A DNA stretch of 64,000 bases from Erythrobacter sp. 3-20A1M (GTDB taxonomy: Bacteria > Pseudomonadota > Alphaproteobacteria > Sphingomonadales > Sphingomonadaceae), in NCBI RefSeq assembly GCF_018636735.1, contig NZ_CP045200.1, positions 1,860,001 to 1,924,000 of the forward strand, in the 5' to 3' direction. Shown here piece by piece: positions 44,257 through 52,764 of this stretch. Positions within the stretch are counted from its first letter, which is position 1. Every line of letters starts with the position of its first letter. Made by a program: the position numbers and the translations under genes. Below the pieces are notes generated by a model. That model was not told the origin of the DNA. It searched no databases and was given only the letters and a program-made list of their open reading frames with translations.

Positions 44257-45125
44257 TGCGCCTCTCCCTTGCCCTCGGCGACGAAGCGGCGGATCGCCGC
44301 GGCATCGCGGTAGCCATGAAGCACCGCCCCATCGCGGGCGCGCACGATGACCGGGGTACCGGCAAACCCGTTGGCCTTCGCGAAGGCTTCGTTGGCATCG
44401 AGCGCCTTGGCGTCCTTGCAGGTCTTGGCACTCGCCGGAGCTTGCCCGGCATAGGCCGCATGCAGCGCCTTTGCCGGATCCTTCGCGCACAGTACCGCCT
44501 CGGAAATCTTGCGGCTTGCCGCGCCGAAGATCGAGATCGGTCGCTCTTCGACATGGACCCTGGCCTTGGCGAGTTCGGCGGTCAGGCGCTGGCAATAGCC
44601 GCACTGGAAATCGGAGAAGACGACCAGGCGTTCGCCCTTGGGGTTGCCCCAGTGGATCGCGCCTGCAGCCGGAAGCGACGAGAGGTCGACATGGCTGGCG
44701 GCCGCCTGGACAGGCGCTTCGTCGCGTCCCGCCGGCGCGTCACTGGCTACGCGCGCCGCACCGGCCGCGAGCAGGTCGGGATTGAGTTCGAGCAAGCGGG
44801 CGGCGGTCACGTCGCGCCGCTCTTCCATGTCGTAGAGACGGCCCACGAAGAGATAGCGGGCGGTCTCGTCGATGTAGAACAGCGTGTCGCCCGAGACGAC
44901 TTCGCACCAGGGGCCGAGCGTGTCGCAGCTGATCGCATCGATCGGGGTCTTGGGCAGCCGCAGTTTCAGTGCTTGCGCGACATCGCTTGCCATGCCGGCA
45001 GCACTTGCAGGCATGGCGGTGACGGCAGAGACTCCGAGCGTCAACACGGCGGCGGCGCTCGAAAGGGCAAGGGCAAGGTGGGCGGCGCGGGCCTTCAGGC
45101 TTGGCGGCGAGTCATTGTAGTTCAT
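44253..45125 (-). CDS. dsbC: DsbC-type thiol:disulfide interchange protein
   Basis: A periplasmic disulfide isomerase of 290 residues. After a long signal region (residues about 15-43) comes an N-terminal DsbC dimerisation-like domain with VVSGDTLFYIDETARYLFVG, then a thioredoxin fold with the active site CGYC in VFSDFQCGYCQRLTAELAK and the cis-proline loop GFAGTPVIVRARDG. In F-type clusters a DsbC-like enzyme matures cysteine-rich transfer proteins such as TraV, TraU and TraN. It overlaps traB and traV by four bases each. Confidence 0.92.
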   Translation of the reverse strand: MNYNDSPPSLKARAAHLALALSSAAAVLTLGVSAVTAMPASAAGMASDVAQALKLRLPKTPIDAISCDTLGPWCEVVSGDTLFYIDETARYLFVGRLYDMEERRDVTAARLLELNPDLLAAGAARVASDAPAGRDEAPVQAAASHVDLSSLPAAGAIHWGNPKGERLVVFSDFQCGYCQRLTAELAKARVHVEERPISIFGAASRKISEAVLCAKDPAKALHAAYAGQAPASAKTCKDAKALDANEAFAKANGFAGTPVIVRARDGAVLHGYRDAAAIRRFVAEGKGEAQ

Positions 45126-46450
45126 TTGGAGGGGCTCCTGACGTGGACGCCGTCGAGAAAGACGATCTCGACCTCGATGCCGGTCGGCATCTCGACGACG
45201 GGTTGGTATTGTTCGGCGCGTTCGATGAGATATCGGCTGACGGTGTCGGCGGCTTCGCCGGCACCCTGCCCGAAGCCACCGGCGAGGATGTCGGTCGGCG
45301 ACAGCGCTTCGCGCTGACCGTTGGCGCCGACCTGACCGGTGAAGATGCCGTTGGCGTTGGCGGAAAATCCGCGACCGAAGCCGCCAACGATCCCGGCCAG
45401 CAGTGCCTGGCTGACCAGGCTGCCTTCGCGGCTGACCACGCGGCCGCGCACGCCCGACTTTCCGGCGAAGGAGATGAACCCCTTGACCTCGCTCACTGCG
45501 AAGCGGCCACCGGGCTGCGCGCAGGTCATGCGCACCAGCTTGACGTAGACCTTCTCGGCCGAGAGATCGCCGCGCGCCGCGCCATTGACGAGGCAGCCGG
45601 TAATGTCGGTGGTGAGCAGCTTGTTGCCGCGCATCACCGAGCGGGCCGGTCCGGTGATCCGGAGCACCACGGGAAGCGGATCGCTCTGGCTGGCAACGCC
45701 GGTCGAGGCATCGACACCCACGATGACCGTTGCCGGTGCGTAGCTATTGGGCGGCAGGTAATCGCGGCTCGCTTCCAGCAACAAGGCTGGCGCAGTCTCA
45801 GCCGCACGCGGCTTGCCGTCCTTGCCTGCCTCCGTGCTGAAACTCATCAGGCTGAGCTGGTCGCCCTGCGCTTCCGGCACTCCTTGCGGTGGCTGGACAG
45901 CCCCGCCGGTGCTGACGCCGGTGCCGACGCCGGGACCATAGGCCGGTGGCGGCGGCAAGGGTGGAGCGGTTGCAGTTGCCTTCGCAGCGTCGCTCAGTTG
46001 TGACCGCAGATTGGCGTTCTCGGCCGAAATCGCGTTGATCGCCGCCTGGCCGTCGGAGCGCATCTGCGCGTTCTCGCTGCGCAAGGCTTCGAGCTCCTGC
46101 TCGATCTCGGGGCGTGGCAGCTGGGCCTGCTGCAGATCCTTGATCGCGCGGCCCTGTGCATCGAGCCGGTTGCCGTAGCTCGCGACGAATTCGCGCTGCG
46201 ACAGGTTGCGATTGACGAGGCCGCCGGTGTCGATTGTCGCCGCACCATTGGCATCGGTGCCGCCCTCGTCGCCATCGCCGCCGAAAATGAACATCCCGCC
46301 GCCGATGAGCGCGATGGCCCCGATCCCGGCGAGCAGCATCTTCTGGCGCTGCGCGATCTGCGAATTGAGGTTGCGCCGTCCGCTCTCGCGCGCTTCCGGC
46401 GAGCCCGGCAGAGGCCTCTTTTCGGCGTCCTTCTGTGTTGCCTCGGACAT
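45122..46450 (-). CDS. traB: Conjugative transfer protein TraB (VirB10-like)
   Basis: The inner-to-outer membrane scaffold of the transfer channel, 442 residues. One N-terminal helix (KMLLAGIGAIALIGGGMFIF) is followed by a coiled coil (IEQELEALRSENAQMRSDGQ) and a proline-rich linker. The C-terminal TrbI/VirB10 domain starts near residue 225 (LPPNSYAPATVIVGVDASTG) and includes LLTTDITGCLVNGAARGDLS and GFISFAGKSGVRGRVVSREG. It is intact. Its ATG overlaps the traK stop by one base. Confidence 0.92.
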   Translation of the reverse strand: MSEATQKDAEKRPLPGSPEARESGRRNLNSQIAQRQKMLLAGIGAIALIGGGMFIFGGDGDEGGTDANGAATIDTGGLVNRNLSQREFVASYGNRLDAQGRAIKDLQQAQLPRPEIEQELEALRSENAQMRSDGQAAINAISAENANLRSQLSDAAKATATAPPLPPPPAYGPGVGTGVSTGGAVQPPQGVPEAQGDQLSLMSFSTEAGKDGKPRAAETAPALLLEASRDYLPPNSYAPATVIVGVDASTGVASQSDPLPVVLRITGPARSVMRGNKLLTTDITGCLVNGAARGDLSAEKVYVKLVRMTCAQPGGRFAVSEVKGFISFAGKSGVRGRVVSREGSLVSQALLAGIVGGFGRGFSANANGIFTGQVGANGQREALSPTDILAGGFGQGAGEAADTVSRYLIERAEQYQPVVEMPTGIEVEIVFLDGVHVRSPSK

Positions 46451-47265
46451 CAGTCGAGCCCTCCCTTGGCAAAGACAAGGAAGGCACTGGTCGCTTCACC
46501 GGGAGCGAGTGCATCGCGGCCATAGGCGAAGGCGAGCGCGCCTGCGGGACCTTCGCGCTCGGAGCCAAGCGCAAGGCTCTCCTGGCCGAGGTTGCGTACG
46601 AGGAAGCGCTGTCCGGTGAGTTCATCGCCCTGGTATTCGGCGACCAGCTGGACCTCGATCCCGCCGGTACGGCGTGGAGCCGAAAGTTGGGCGCGGGCAG
46701 TGAAGCCGGGCAGGACGGCATCGCTTGCCATCCCCTCTATCAGGCGGATCGCGGCGTCCTCGGGCCCGGTCTCGGTTTCCCATTCGGTAGCCGCGGCTTT
46801 AGCCAGCGCCGGATTGGTAATGAAAAGCTGGGTCGCTTCCTCGCCGCTAAGGCGGCAGGCGAACTTGTAGACGTAGCCCGCCTTGCTGGTCGCAAAGAAG
46901 CTGACCCGGGCAGCGGCAAACTGCGGAGGCACGGAGATATAGATGTCTCCGCGCACCGGCTCATGCGTCACCTGGAAGTCGTTGTAGGGAAAGCCGCTCG
47001 CGATCTTCGAGACATTGGCAAAGCCGTCATCGATGAGCGCGATCCGGGTGAGTTCGCCGCGGGCGAGTTCGCAGTCGATGGTCGCGTTGTCGGCCGCTTC
47101 GACGAACTGGTCGGCATGCGCCGGGACCGGCGCGAGCGCGAAGACAAGCACGGCGAGGCCGGTCAGCTTGAGCCCGGGATCGGGACGCCTTGTCGCGCCA
47201 ATCGCGAAACAGGCAAGGCCGGTTCCGGCAAGCGCAGCAGCGAGGGGAGATGGGAGAAGGCTCAT
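46450..47265 (-). CDS. traK: Conjugative transfer secretin-like protein TraK
   Basis: A periplasmic/outer-membrane protein of the F-type core complex, 271 residues. The export signal region (LKLTGLAVLVFALAPVPAHA) ends near residue 51, which makes this N-terminus longer than usual, and the preceding 30 residues also look hydrophobic. The body has GELTRIALIDDGFANVSKIA and GDIYISVPPQF as in TraK, and a C-terminal region that would bind TraV. It overlaps traE by four bases. Confidence 0.82.
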   Translation of the reverse strand: MSLLPSPLAAALAGTGLACFAIGATRRPDPGLKLTGLAVLVFALAPVPAHADQFVEAADNATIDCELARGELTRIALIDDGFANVSKIASGFPYNDFQVTHEPVRGDIYISVPPQFAAARVSFFATSKAGYVYKFACRLSGEEATQLFITNPALAKAAATEWETETGPEDAAIRLIEGMASDAVLPGFTARAQLSAPRRTGGIEVQLVAEYQGDELTGQRFLVRNLGQESLALGSEREGPAGALAFAYGRDALAPGEATSAFLVFAKGGLD

Positions 47266-47831
47266 TGGCCGGTTTCCTCCTTGTCGGTGGGAAGTTGCTC
47301 GAAGCCGGCGAGCGCGAGGCTGAGGCCACGCTTCGACCAGCGGAAACGGAAAGAGCGGCGCTGGCTCGCGATCACCTGCGCGCCGACGAAGGTCTTGAGC
47401 GTGCCGGTGACGGTCGAGGTCAGGGCCTTGGGATCGAGATGCATTTCCGCGATCACGAAGGCCTGGCTGATGTCCGAGCCGCGCTGTTCCTCGACGATTT
47501 GGACGAGCTCGGCCTTGAGGCGGCCGTGCGCGGCGGGATCGGCGAGCTTCAGAATGTTCGCCATCCAGTAGTCGAGGCTTTCGGGTGCCCGGTTGAGGAG
47601 CATCAGCGCCGTGTCGCGGGTGACGAGCTCGAGATAGGGCGCGTCGATCCCGCCGCTCGAAACGGTGATCCGCTCGGCAGTGATCGGCACCAGCACAAGC
47701 TGCTCGTCGCGGGTCACGGCGGCGCCAAGGCTGACCAGCGTGGTGAGGCCAAGGACGCCTGCCAGCACGGCAAAGCGATTGCGTTGCCGAAGGTAAGTCT
47801 GCGCCTGTTTGTGCGCGATTTCTGCTCGCAT
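47262..47831 (-). CDS. traE: Conjugative transfer pilus assembly protein TraE
   Basis: A 189-residue inner-membrane protein needed for pilus assembly. After a short cytosolic part (EIAHKQAQTYLRQRNRFAVL) one helix (residues about 20-40) leads to a periplasmic domain with SGGIDAPYLELVTRDTALML and SLDYWMANILKLADP, typical of TraE/VirB5-8-like proteins. It follows traL by 12 bases. Confidence 0.87.
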   Translation of the reverse strand: MRAEIAHKQAQTYLRQRNRFAVLAGVLGLTTLVSLGAAVTRDEQLVLVPITAERITVSSGGIDAPYLELVTRDTALMLLNRAPESLDYWMANILKLADPAAHGRLKAELVQIVEEQRGSDISQAFVIAEMHLDPKALTSTVTGTLKTFVGAQVIASQRRSFRFRWSKRGLSLALAGFEQLPTDKEETGQ

Positions 47832-47843
47832 GGGTCGCCTCCC

Positions 47844-48131
47844 TCAGCCCGCCAACAGGCGGCAGTGGGAGGGCGGCGTGGCTTTCAGCCCGAGAAAGCT
47901 CCCGGGCAGGTACCAGTACGCAGCATGCACCAGTGCCGAACCGGCGCCGCGTGCCTTTGCCTTCCGCAAGGCAAGCCAGGCCCCGGCGGCCAGGCCGATA
48001 CCGATAAAGATATGCTGCGAGAGGATGCCCCAGGCGAAGGGAATGAGAATCCCTGCAAACTCGTCGATGGTCCAGAAGCCGATGAGCTCCGGGTCGTCGA
48101 GCCGCCGTGGAACGAGGTACCTGTCAGCCAT
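47844..48131 (-). CDS. traL: Conjugative transfer protein TraL
   Basis: A 95-residue membrane protein. The N-terminus DRYLVPRRLDDPELIGFWTI is the TraL signature, and two hydrophobic segments follow (AGILIPFAWGILSQHIFIGI and AAGAWLAL). TraL is a VirB3-like partner of the TraC ATPase. It lies between the pilin gene and traE, its standard place. Confidence 0.9.
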   Translation of the reverse strand: MADRYLVPRRLDDPELIGFWTIDEFAGILIPFAWGILSQHIFIGIGLAAGAWLALRKAKARGAGSALVHAAYWYLPGSFLGLKATPPSHCRLLAG

Positions 48132-48165
48132 GATGCCGCCCTCCTGTCGTGACCGGATCCGCTGA

Positions 48166-48498
48166 TCAGATGACCGCGGTCACGACCGAGGTGACGATCG
48201 GAACGCCGGTGCCGACACCGATCCCGACGCCGACCGGCACGGCGACCTGGCCGAGCGAGAAGCGTCCGGAGGCGAGACCGATCAGACCGCCTGCAAGGCT
48301 GAGCACGGTGATGATCTTGCCGCCCGAGCCTTCGAGGAAGTCGGTGAACTTGGTGAGCGCGGGATCAAAGGTGGTGTCGGCGCCGGCGAAGGCGGCACCG
48401 GCGCAGGCCAGCGCCACGCAGGCAGGAAGAATGTAGTCGCGGCCACGGGCCCGATTGGGCGTGCGCTGCTGGGCCGGAAGGGCAGTCTTGGTGGTCAT
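48166..48498 (-). CDS. traA: Pilin subunit (TraA/VirB2-like)
   Basis: A 110-residue protein with a long leader (residues 1-37; YILPACVALACAGAAFAGA) and a mature part with two hydrophobic helices, KIITVLSLAGGLIGLASGRF and a glycine/valine-rich segment near the C-terminus. This is the layout of conjugative pilin. The ATG at 48498 follows CGGAG. It is first in the operon, right before traL, as in F-type systems. Symbol by position and layout, since pilins are poorly conserved. Confidence 0.75.
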   Translation of the reverse strand: MTTKTALPAQQRTPNRARGRDYILPACVALACAGAAFAGADTTFDPALTKFTDFLEGSGGKIITVLSLAGGLIGLASGRFSLGQVAVPVGVGIGVGTGVPIVTSVVTAVI

Positions 48499-48865
48499 GG
48501 ATGGAAACTCCGAGGGATTGAACATCAGCCAGCGATGCGTTCGCTGTATGTTCTTTCCTCTCCCCGGAGCCGGGCTGTAGGAAATCGGGAATTGGATTTT
48601 GGGGCTACCGACCAAGCGAAATGCGACATCGGAAGGTGTGATGGACGGGATCCGCGCAGGCTGATCGCGGAGCAGCGCCGACTGTGCCGGCTTCTGCGCG
48701 AAGCGAGCCTCGATACGCGCGCCGGCGGCCGGAATTCGCGCGAATCGTCGAAGGAAGGTGATTCGTTCCTTCCTCTATGTTCTCTTAATGTTCTTTTCGT
48801 TTTCCTACAGGCTTCCTTAGCGGTTAGCCGGTGAGTCGTTCACTTCTAGAGATAAGGATTCGTCG
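48499..48865. promoter_or_regulatory. Divergent control region of the tra operon and the HTH gene
   Basis: A 367-base non-coding stretch. TATGTTCT occurs at 48547-48554 and 48776-48783, with the variant AATGTTCT at 48787-48794. GAAGGAA (48750-48756) and TTCCTTC (48766-48772) form an inverted repeat. CCGGAG and GGGGCT patches lie closer to the pilin gene. These repeats are good candidates for the binding sites of the HTH regulator encoded at 48866. Confidence 0.5.
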
Positions 48866-49357
48866 ATGACCAACATGGCGCTCTTTGCCGAACAACAGGT
48901 TCGCGCGGACCTCGCCCGGCTTCTTCTGGCCGCTGTCGAAGCCAGCGGCCGTGCCCGCTGCGATATCGCGCGTGACGCGCAGATCCATAAGGATGCCCTG
49001 CGCCGCGTCCTTGCCGGCGAACGCTCGGCCAGCCTCGGCGAAACCTTGCGCATTCTCGCCGCAAGCGGCGTCGCGCCGCACGCGCACTTGCTCCTGTTTC
49101 TGGTCAGTAGCGGCGATCACGCAATCGCGTGGCTGCAATCTGACCTCGCGCAATTCTTCGAGGACTTTTCCGGTGAGCTGCCCTCGGCTCTCGAGCGTGT
49201 CCTGGGTAACCAGGTCCACGACGTGAAGCCGCGTTGGGCCAAGGGCACCGCGCATCGTGTCGCCCGCCTGCTTTCCGATCACATCGATGAGCTCGAACGC
49301 AAGGATGCGCTGCTTGGCGATGTCTTTGCCGGTGTCGAAGGAGGCCATCGTGGGTGA
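48866..49357 (+). CDS. HTH-type (XRE-like) transcriptional regulator
   Basis: A 163-residue protein. Residues about 25-65 form a helix-turn-helix like XRE repressors (CDIARDAQIHKDALRRVLAG then ERSASLGETLRILAASGV). The C-terminal 90 residues are helical with no known domain. It is transcribed away from the tra operon and probably controls it and itself. The following AlpA-like gene starts eight bases before its stop, so the two are coupled. Confidence 0.78.
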   Translation: MTNMALFAEQQVRADLARLLLAAVEASGRARCDIARDAQIHKDALRRVLAGERSASLGETLRILAASGVAPHAHLLLFLVSSGDHAIAWLQSDLAQFFEDFSGELPSALERVLGNQVHDVKPRWAKGTAHRVARLLSDHIDELERKDALLGDVFAGVEGGHRG

Positions 49358-49568
49358 GGAGATCGACAAGGGAGCGACCGAAACCCGCCGGGTCACCCGT
49401 CTCATTCGTCTGCCCGAAGTACAGCACCGTGTCGGCCTCGGCCGTTCGACGATCTATCGCTGGATGAGCGAGGGTAAGTTTCCAAAGCCGGTGCAGTTGG
49501 GTGGCTATGCGGTCGCATGGGGGGAGGAAGACATAATTGCTTGGGTCAAGAGCCAACTCAAGAGGTAG
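49350..49568 (+). CDS. AlpA family phage/ICE regulator
   Basis: A 72-residue MerR-like excisionase/regulator. LIRLPEVQHRVGLGRSTIYR and WMSEGKFPKPVQLGGYAVAW, with the final EEDIIAWVKSQLKR, are the full AlpA pattern. Such proteins often activate element genes or integrase. The GTG at 49350 was chosen because it overlaps the preceding gene and lies just before the conserved part. It is the last clear gene of the conjugative element on this side. Confidence 0.85.
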   Translation: MGEEIDKGATETRRVTRLIRLPEVQHRVGLGRSTIYRWMSEGKFPKPVQLGGYAVAWGEEDIIAWVKSQLKR

Positions 49569-49682
49569 ACAGATAGCAGTCGTTACGATCGGATGAATGC
49601 GCCATCACCACCAGCATAACTATTCGCCGCAGCTAGGCTTGGAAACCGCGCGCCCGAGATCTACCAAAGCAAACCGACGAAC

Positions 49683-51200
49683 TCAATTTGAGTTCGATCG
49701 CCCAGCCCTATCTCGATCGACTGTGGCCGACTCAACCACCGTGGTCTGGCCTGCAGGCAAATTGGCCCATCCCAGTCCCAAGGACTTCTGGATCGCGATC
49801 CAGCCATTTGTCATGGCGGCGATCGCCCGATCGAGATTTGCTCTGGCCTGTTCGCGCTGGCGGATCGAAGTGTTGAGCTCGCCCTGCGAGATTACCCCCG
49901 CTGCGCGGCGTTGCTCGTTAAGCTCCGCAGCCGTGTCGGCCTGTCGACTGATTTGCGCCAGCGCGGCTACGTTGGCTCGTTGCTGCCCGAACCGGGCAAG
50001 CGATTGTTCGGCATCGCGCAGTGCGCCGAGGACCACTTCAACATAGCGTGCTTCGGCCTCGTCGCGCGCACTCTCGGCCTGATCGATCGATGCTGCCGTG
50101 CGGCCGAAATCAAGCAGGTTCCACTGTAGCCTCGGCAAGGCGATCGCTGACAGATTGCCGAGATCAAAGATGTCATCCGGCTGCGATCCGCCCAAACCGA
50201 GTATGCCCATGAATGAAAGCTTGGGGAAGCGAGCGGCCTCCGCCACTCCGATGCGCGCATTCGCCGCCGCGAGCGTTCGTTCCGCGGCACGAACATCCGG
50301 CCGCCGCGCTATCAGCGCGGCGGGATCACCCACCGCGACCCGTTCGGGGGGAAGCGGAATTTCGGCCTGAGCCGTCAGGAGCCCGTCGAGTGCTCCGGGC
50401 GCTTCGCCCGTAAGCACCGCGAGCGTGTCCTTGAACACATCGATGTCCGCTTGCGCTTCCGCGATCTGCGAGTTGAGCAATTCGAGCTCGGCGTTCGCGT
50501 TGCCGACCGGGAATAGCGCGAGAGCGCCCTGCGTATAGCGCTGATAGGTCAATTCGAGAGTTTGCTGCTGCAACTCACGCTCGCGCTGGACGAGCTCGAG
50601 CCGCCCCTGCGCTTCCCGCAGGCTCACATAAGCCCGCGCGACTTCAGCGGCGAGCTGAACTTTCGAATCCTCGGCGTTCGCCACCGAGGCCGCAGCCTGA
50701 GCGTTGACCATCTCGACACGCCGTGCCTGCCCCCCTGCGAAATCGATCTCCCAGTTTGCATTGAGCCCGACGTTGTAAACGCTGAGGCTGTCCTGCTCTT
50801 CGGTGTCTGCAGGAGCGCCGGGCGATCCCGCGGGCGGGCCGCTGCCGATATCCAGACCTGGAATCTTCGCCTGGATCGCAGTCGCCTGCGCAGCCACGGC
50901 GGGCAGCCGGTTGGCGCGCTCCTGGCGGACAGAAGCCCTTGCCTGTTCGATGCGAGCGCGCGCCGCGGCCACGCCCGGATTGCCGGCCAGCGCGCGTGCT
51001 TCCAGATCATTGAGGACCGGATCGCCGAGCAGCGTCCACCAGTCGCCGGCAATCGGCGCTGACGGATCGATTTCGGGGCCGGCCCGTGCGAACGCGTCGC
51101 TTGCGGCGGTCGCAAGTTGCGGGGGACCGGCATAGTCGGGACCGGACATGCAACCCGTGAGGAGCGCCATGGGAGCGAGGAGAGTTAGGGTCTTGCGCAT
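49683..51200 (-). CDS. Efflux outer-membrane lipoprotein (NodT family)
   Basis: An outer-membrane channel of 505 residues of the TolC/OEP type. The signal peptide ends in the lipobox LLTGC with Cys17. Two OEP repeats are seen, the first with NDLEARALAGNPGVAAARAR and the second with AAERTLAAANARIGVAEAAR followed by FPKLSFMG. It completes a tripartite pump with the two upstream genes, seven bases away. The ATG at 51200 begins the signal peptide. Confidence 0.92.
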   Translation of the reverse strand: MRKTLTLLAPMALLTGCMSGPDYAGPPQLATAASDAFARAGPEIDPSAPIAGDWWTLLGDPVLNDLEARALAGNPGVAAARARIEQARASVRQERANRLPAVAAQATAIQAKIPGLDIGSGPPAGSPGAPADTEEQDSLSVYNVGLNANWEIDFAGGQARRVEMVNAQAAASVANAEDSKVQLAAEVARAYVSLREAQGRLELVQRERELQQQTLELTYQRYTQGALALFPVGNANAELELLNSQIAEAQADIDVFKDTLAVLTGEAPGALDGLLTAQAEIPLPPERVAVGDPAALIARRPDVRAAERTLAAANARIGVAEAARFPKLSFMGILGLGGSQPDDIFDLGNLSAIALPRLQWNLLDFGRTAASIDQAESARDEAEARYVEVVLGALRDAEQSLARFGQQRANVAALAQISRQADTAAELNEQRRAAGVISQGELNTSIRQREQARANLDRAIAAMTNGWIAIQKSLGLGWANLPAGQTTVVESATVDRDRAGRSNSN

Positions 51201-51207
51201 AGAGTTC

Positions 51208-52761
51208 TCAGTGCATCGAAAGGGATACGTTCTTCGGGAGAGGCTTGAGGAACAGTACCAGCGGCACCGTGGCCAGGGTAATCGCGCCCATGGCGAAAAA
51301 CACATCGTTGTAGGTCATTACGAACGCATCGCGCTGAATGATGCCGGAAAGCATCTCCAGCGCGGCCTGTGGGCTGCCCAGCGACGCCGTCATGCCGTCC
51401 AGGTATTCCTGTAGCCGGGGGCTGTTGGCGTTGAGGGTTTCTTCCATGCGCCGACTATGATGCCACAGGCGCTGATCCTGGAACGAGGCAAGCCCCGCGA
51501 GCGCGAACGAACCGCCGAGGTTTCGCGCAGCGTTGAAAATCCCGGAAGCATCGCCGGCATCCTCCTTGGCAACCGAAGCTACCGTCGCCTGATTGAGGAA
51601 CATCATCGTGAGGATCATGCCGATGCCTCGCAGGAATTGGCTTTCGGTGAACACTCCACCTCCCGATGCCGCTGTCAGATTGATGCTGACGAAGCAGCTT
51701 AGCGCCATGATGAACATGCCCACGCCGACCGCAATCCGGATGTGAATCCTTCGTATCATGAAGGGCAGCACAGGCATCAGCAGGAAGGCCGGAACACCCA
51801 TCCAGAAGATTACGAACCCAGTCTGCAAGGCATTGTAGTCGGAGATTATCGCAAGAAATTGCGGGATCACGTAGGTCGAGCCATACATGACCATGCCGAG
51901 TGCCAGCGCCATGACCACGACGCTGGCAAACTGCCTGCTGAGCATCAGGCGCAATTTGAGCACTGGCTTGCGTGCATACAGCTGTCCGTAAGTCAGAAGC
52001 GCGAAGCCGACGATCGTCATCAACGTGAGCTGCACGATCAGTGTGGATTCGAACCATTCCTCACGGTGACCTTCTTCCAGAACGACGGTCAGCCCGCCAA
52101 GGCCAAGGATCATACCCACGATGCCTGCCCAATCCGCCTCGCGCAGGTAGACCCAGTCAGGTTTTTCGTGGGGCAGCCCGATGAAGAGCAGAGCCAGGAG
52201 CAAGGCGCAGACGGGCACGTTGACGAAGAAAGCGTAGTGCCAGCTCAGGTTCTCCGTAAGCCAGCCCCCGACGAGCGGCCCCATGACCGGACCAAGGACC
52301 ACCGTCATCCCGAACAGCGCCATTCCGATGGGTTGCTGCGATGGAGGCAGCCGCTTCGCCACGATGGTCATGGCGGTGGGAATCAGCGCGCCTCCCATGA
52401 ATCCTTGACCGGTGCGGCCGATGATCATGGTCGTCAAATCGGTGGCAATGCCGCACAACACCGAAAAGGCCGTAAAGGCGGAAACGGCGACGATGAGCAG
52501 AGTTCGAAGGCCGAGCAGTCTTTCCAGCCATGCACTCAGAGGGATGATGATGATTTCGGCTACAAGGAAAGCTGTCGCAATCCACGTGCCCTCGGTTCCG
52601 GTCGCGCCGATTTCTCCCTGTATCGTCGGCAGCGCGGAATTGACGATCGAGATGTCGAGCGTTGCCAGCATCGCGCCGAGTGCACCGGCGGCTACGGCGA
52701 TCCAGGCCGTGGCATCGGCCTTCTCGACCGGCGGAGCAACCGCAGCAGAGGCACCTGCCAT
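51208..52761 (-). CDS. DHA2 family MFS multidrug transporter (EmrB/QacA-like)
   Basis: A 517-residue inner-membrane drug:proton antiporter with about 14 predicted helices. TLDISIVNSALPTIQGEIGA matches the conserved motif of the family's first helix, and MIIGRTGQGFMGGALIPTAM and MALFGMTVVLGPVMGPLVGG match motifs B and C. The gene lies between the adaptor and the outer-membrane channel, as in emrAB-tolC-like operons. The exported compound is unknown. Confidence 0.93.
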   Translation of the reverse strand: MAGASAAVAPPVEKADATAWIAVAAGALGAMLATLDISIVNSALPTIQGEIGATGTEGTWIATAFLVAEIIIIPLSAWLERLLGLRTLLIVAVSAFTAFSVLCGIATDLTTMIIGRTGQGFMGGALIPTAMTIVAKRLPPSQQPIGMALFGMTVVLGPVMGPLVGGWLTENLSWHYAFFVNVPVCALLLALLFIGLPHEKPDWVYLREADWAGIVGMILGLGGLTVVLEEGHREEWFESTLIVQLTLMTIVGFALLTYGQLYARKPVLKLRLMLSRQFASVVVMALALGMVMYGSTYVIPQFLAIISDYNALQTGFVIFWMGVPAFLLMPVLPFMIRRIHIRIAVGVGMFIMALSCFVSINLTAASGGGVFTESQFLRGIGMILTMMFLNQATVASVAKEDAGDASGIFNAARNLGGSFALAGLASFQDQRLWHHSRRMEETLNANSPRLQEYLDGMTASLGSPQAALEMLSGIIQRDAFVMTYNDVFFAMGAITLATVPLVLFLKPLPKNVSLSMH

Positions 52762-52764
52762 CGG

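Noticed and set aside
49569-49682. Right-hand att site of the conjugative element just after the AlpA gene
   Set aside because: No match to the tRNA-Leu 3' end was found there; the right boundary of the element remains unplaced.
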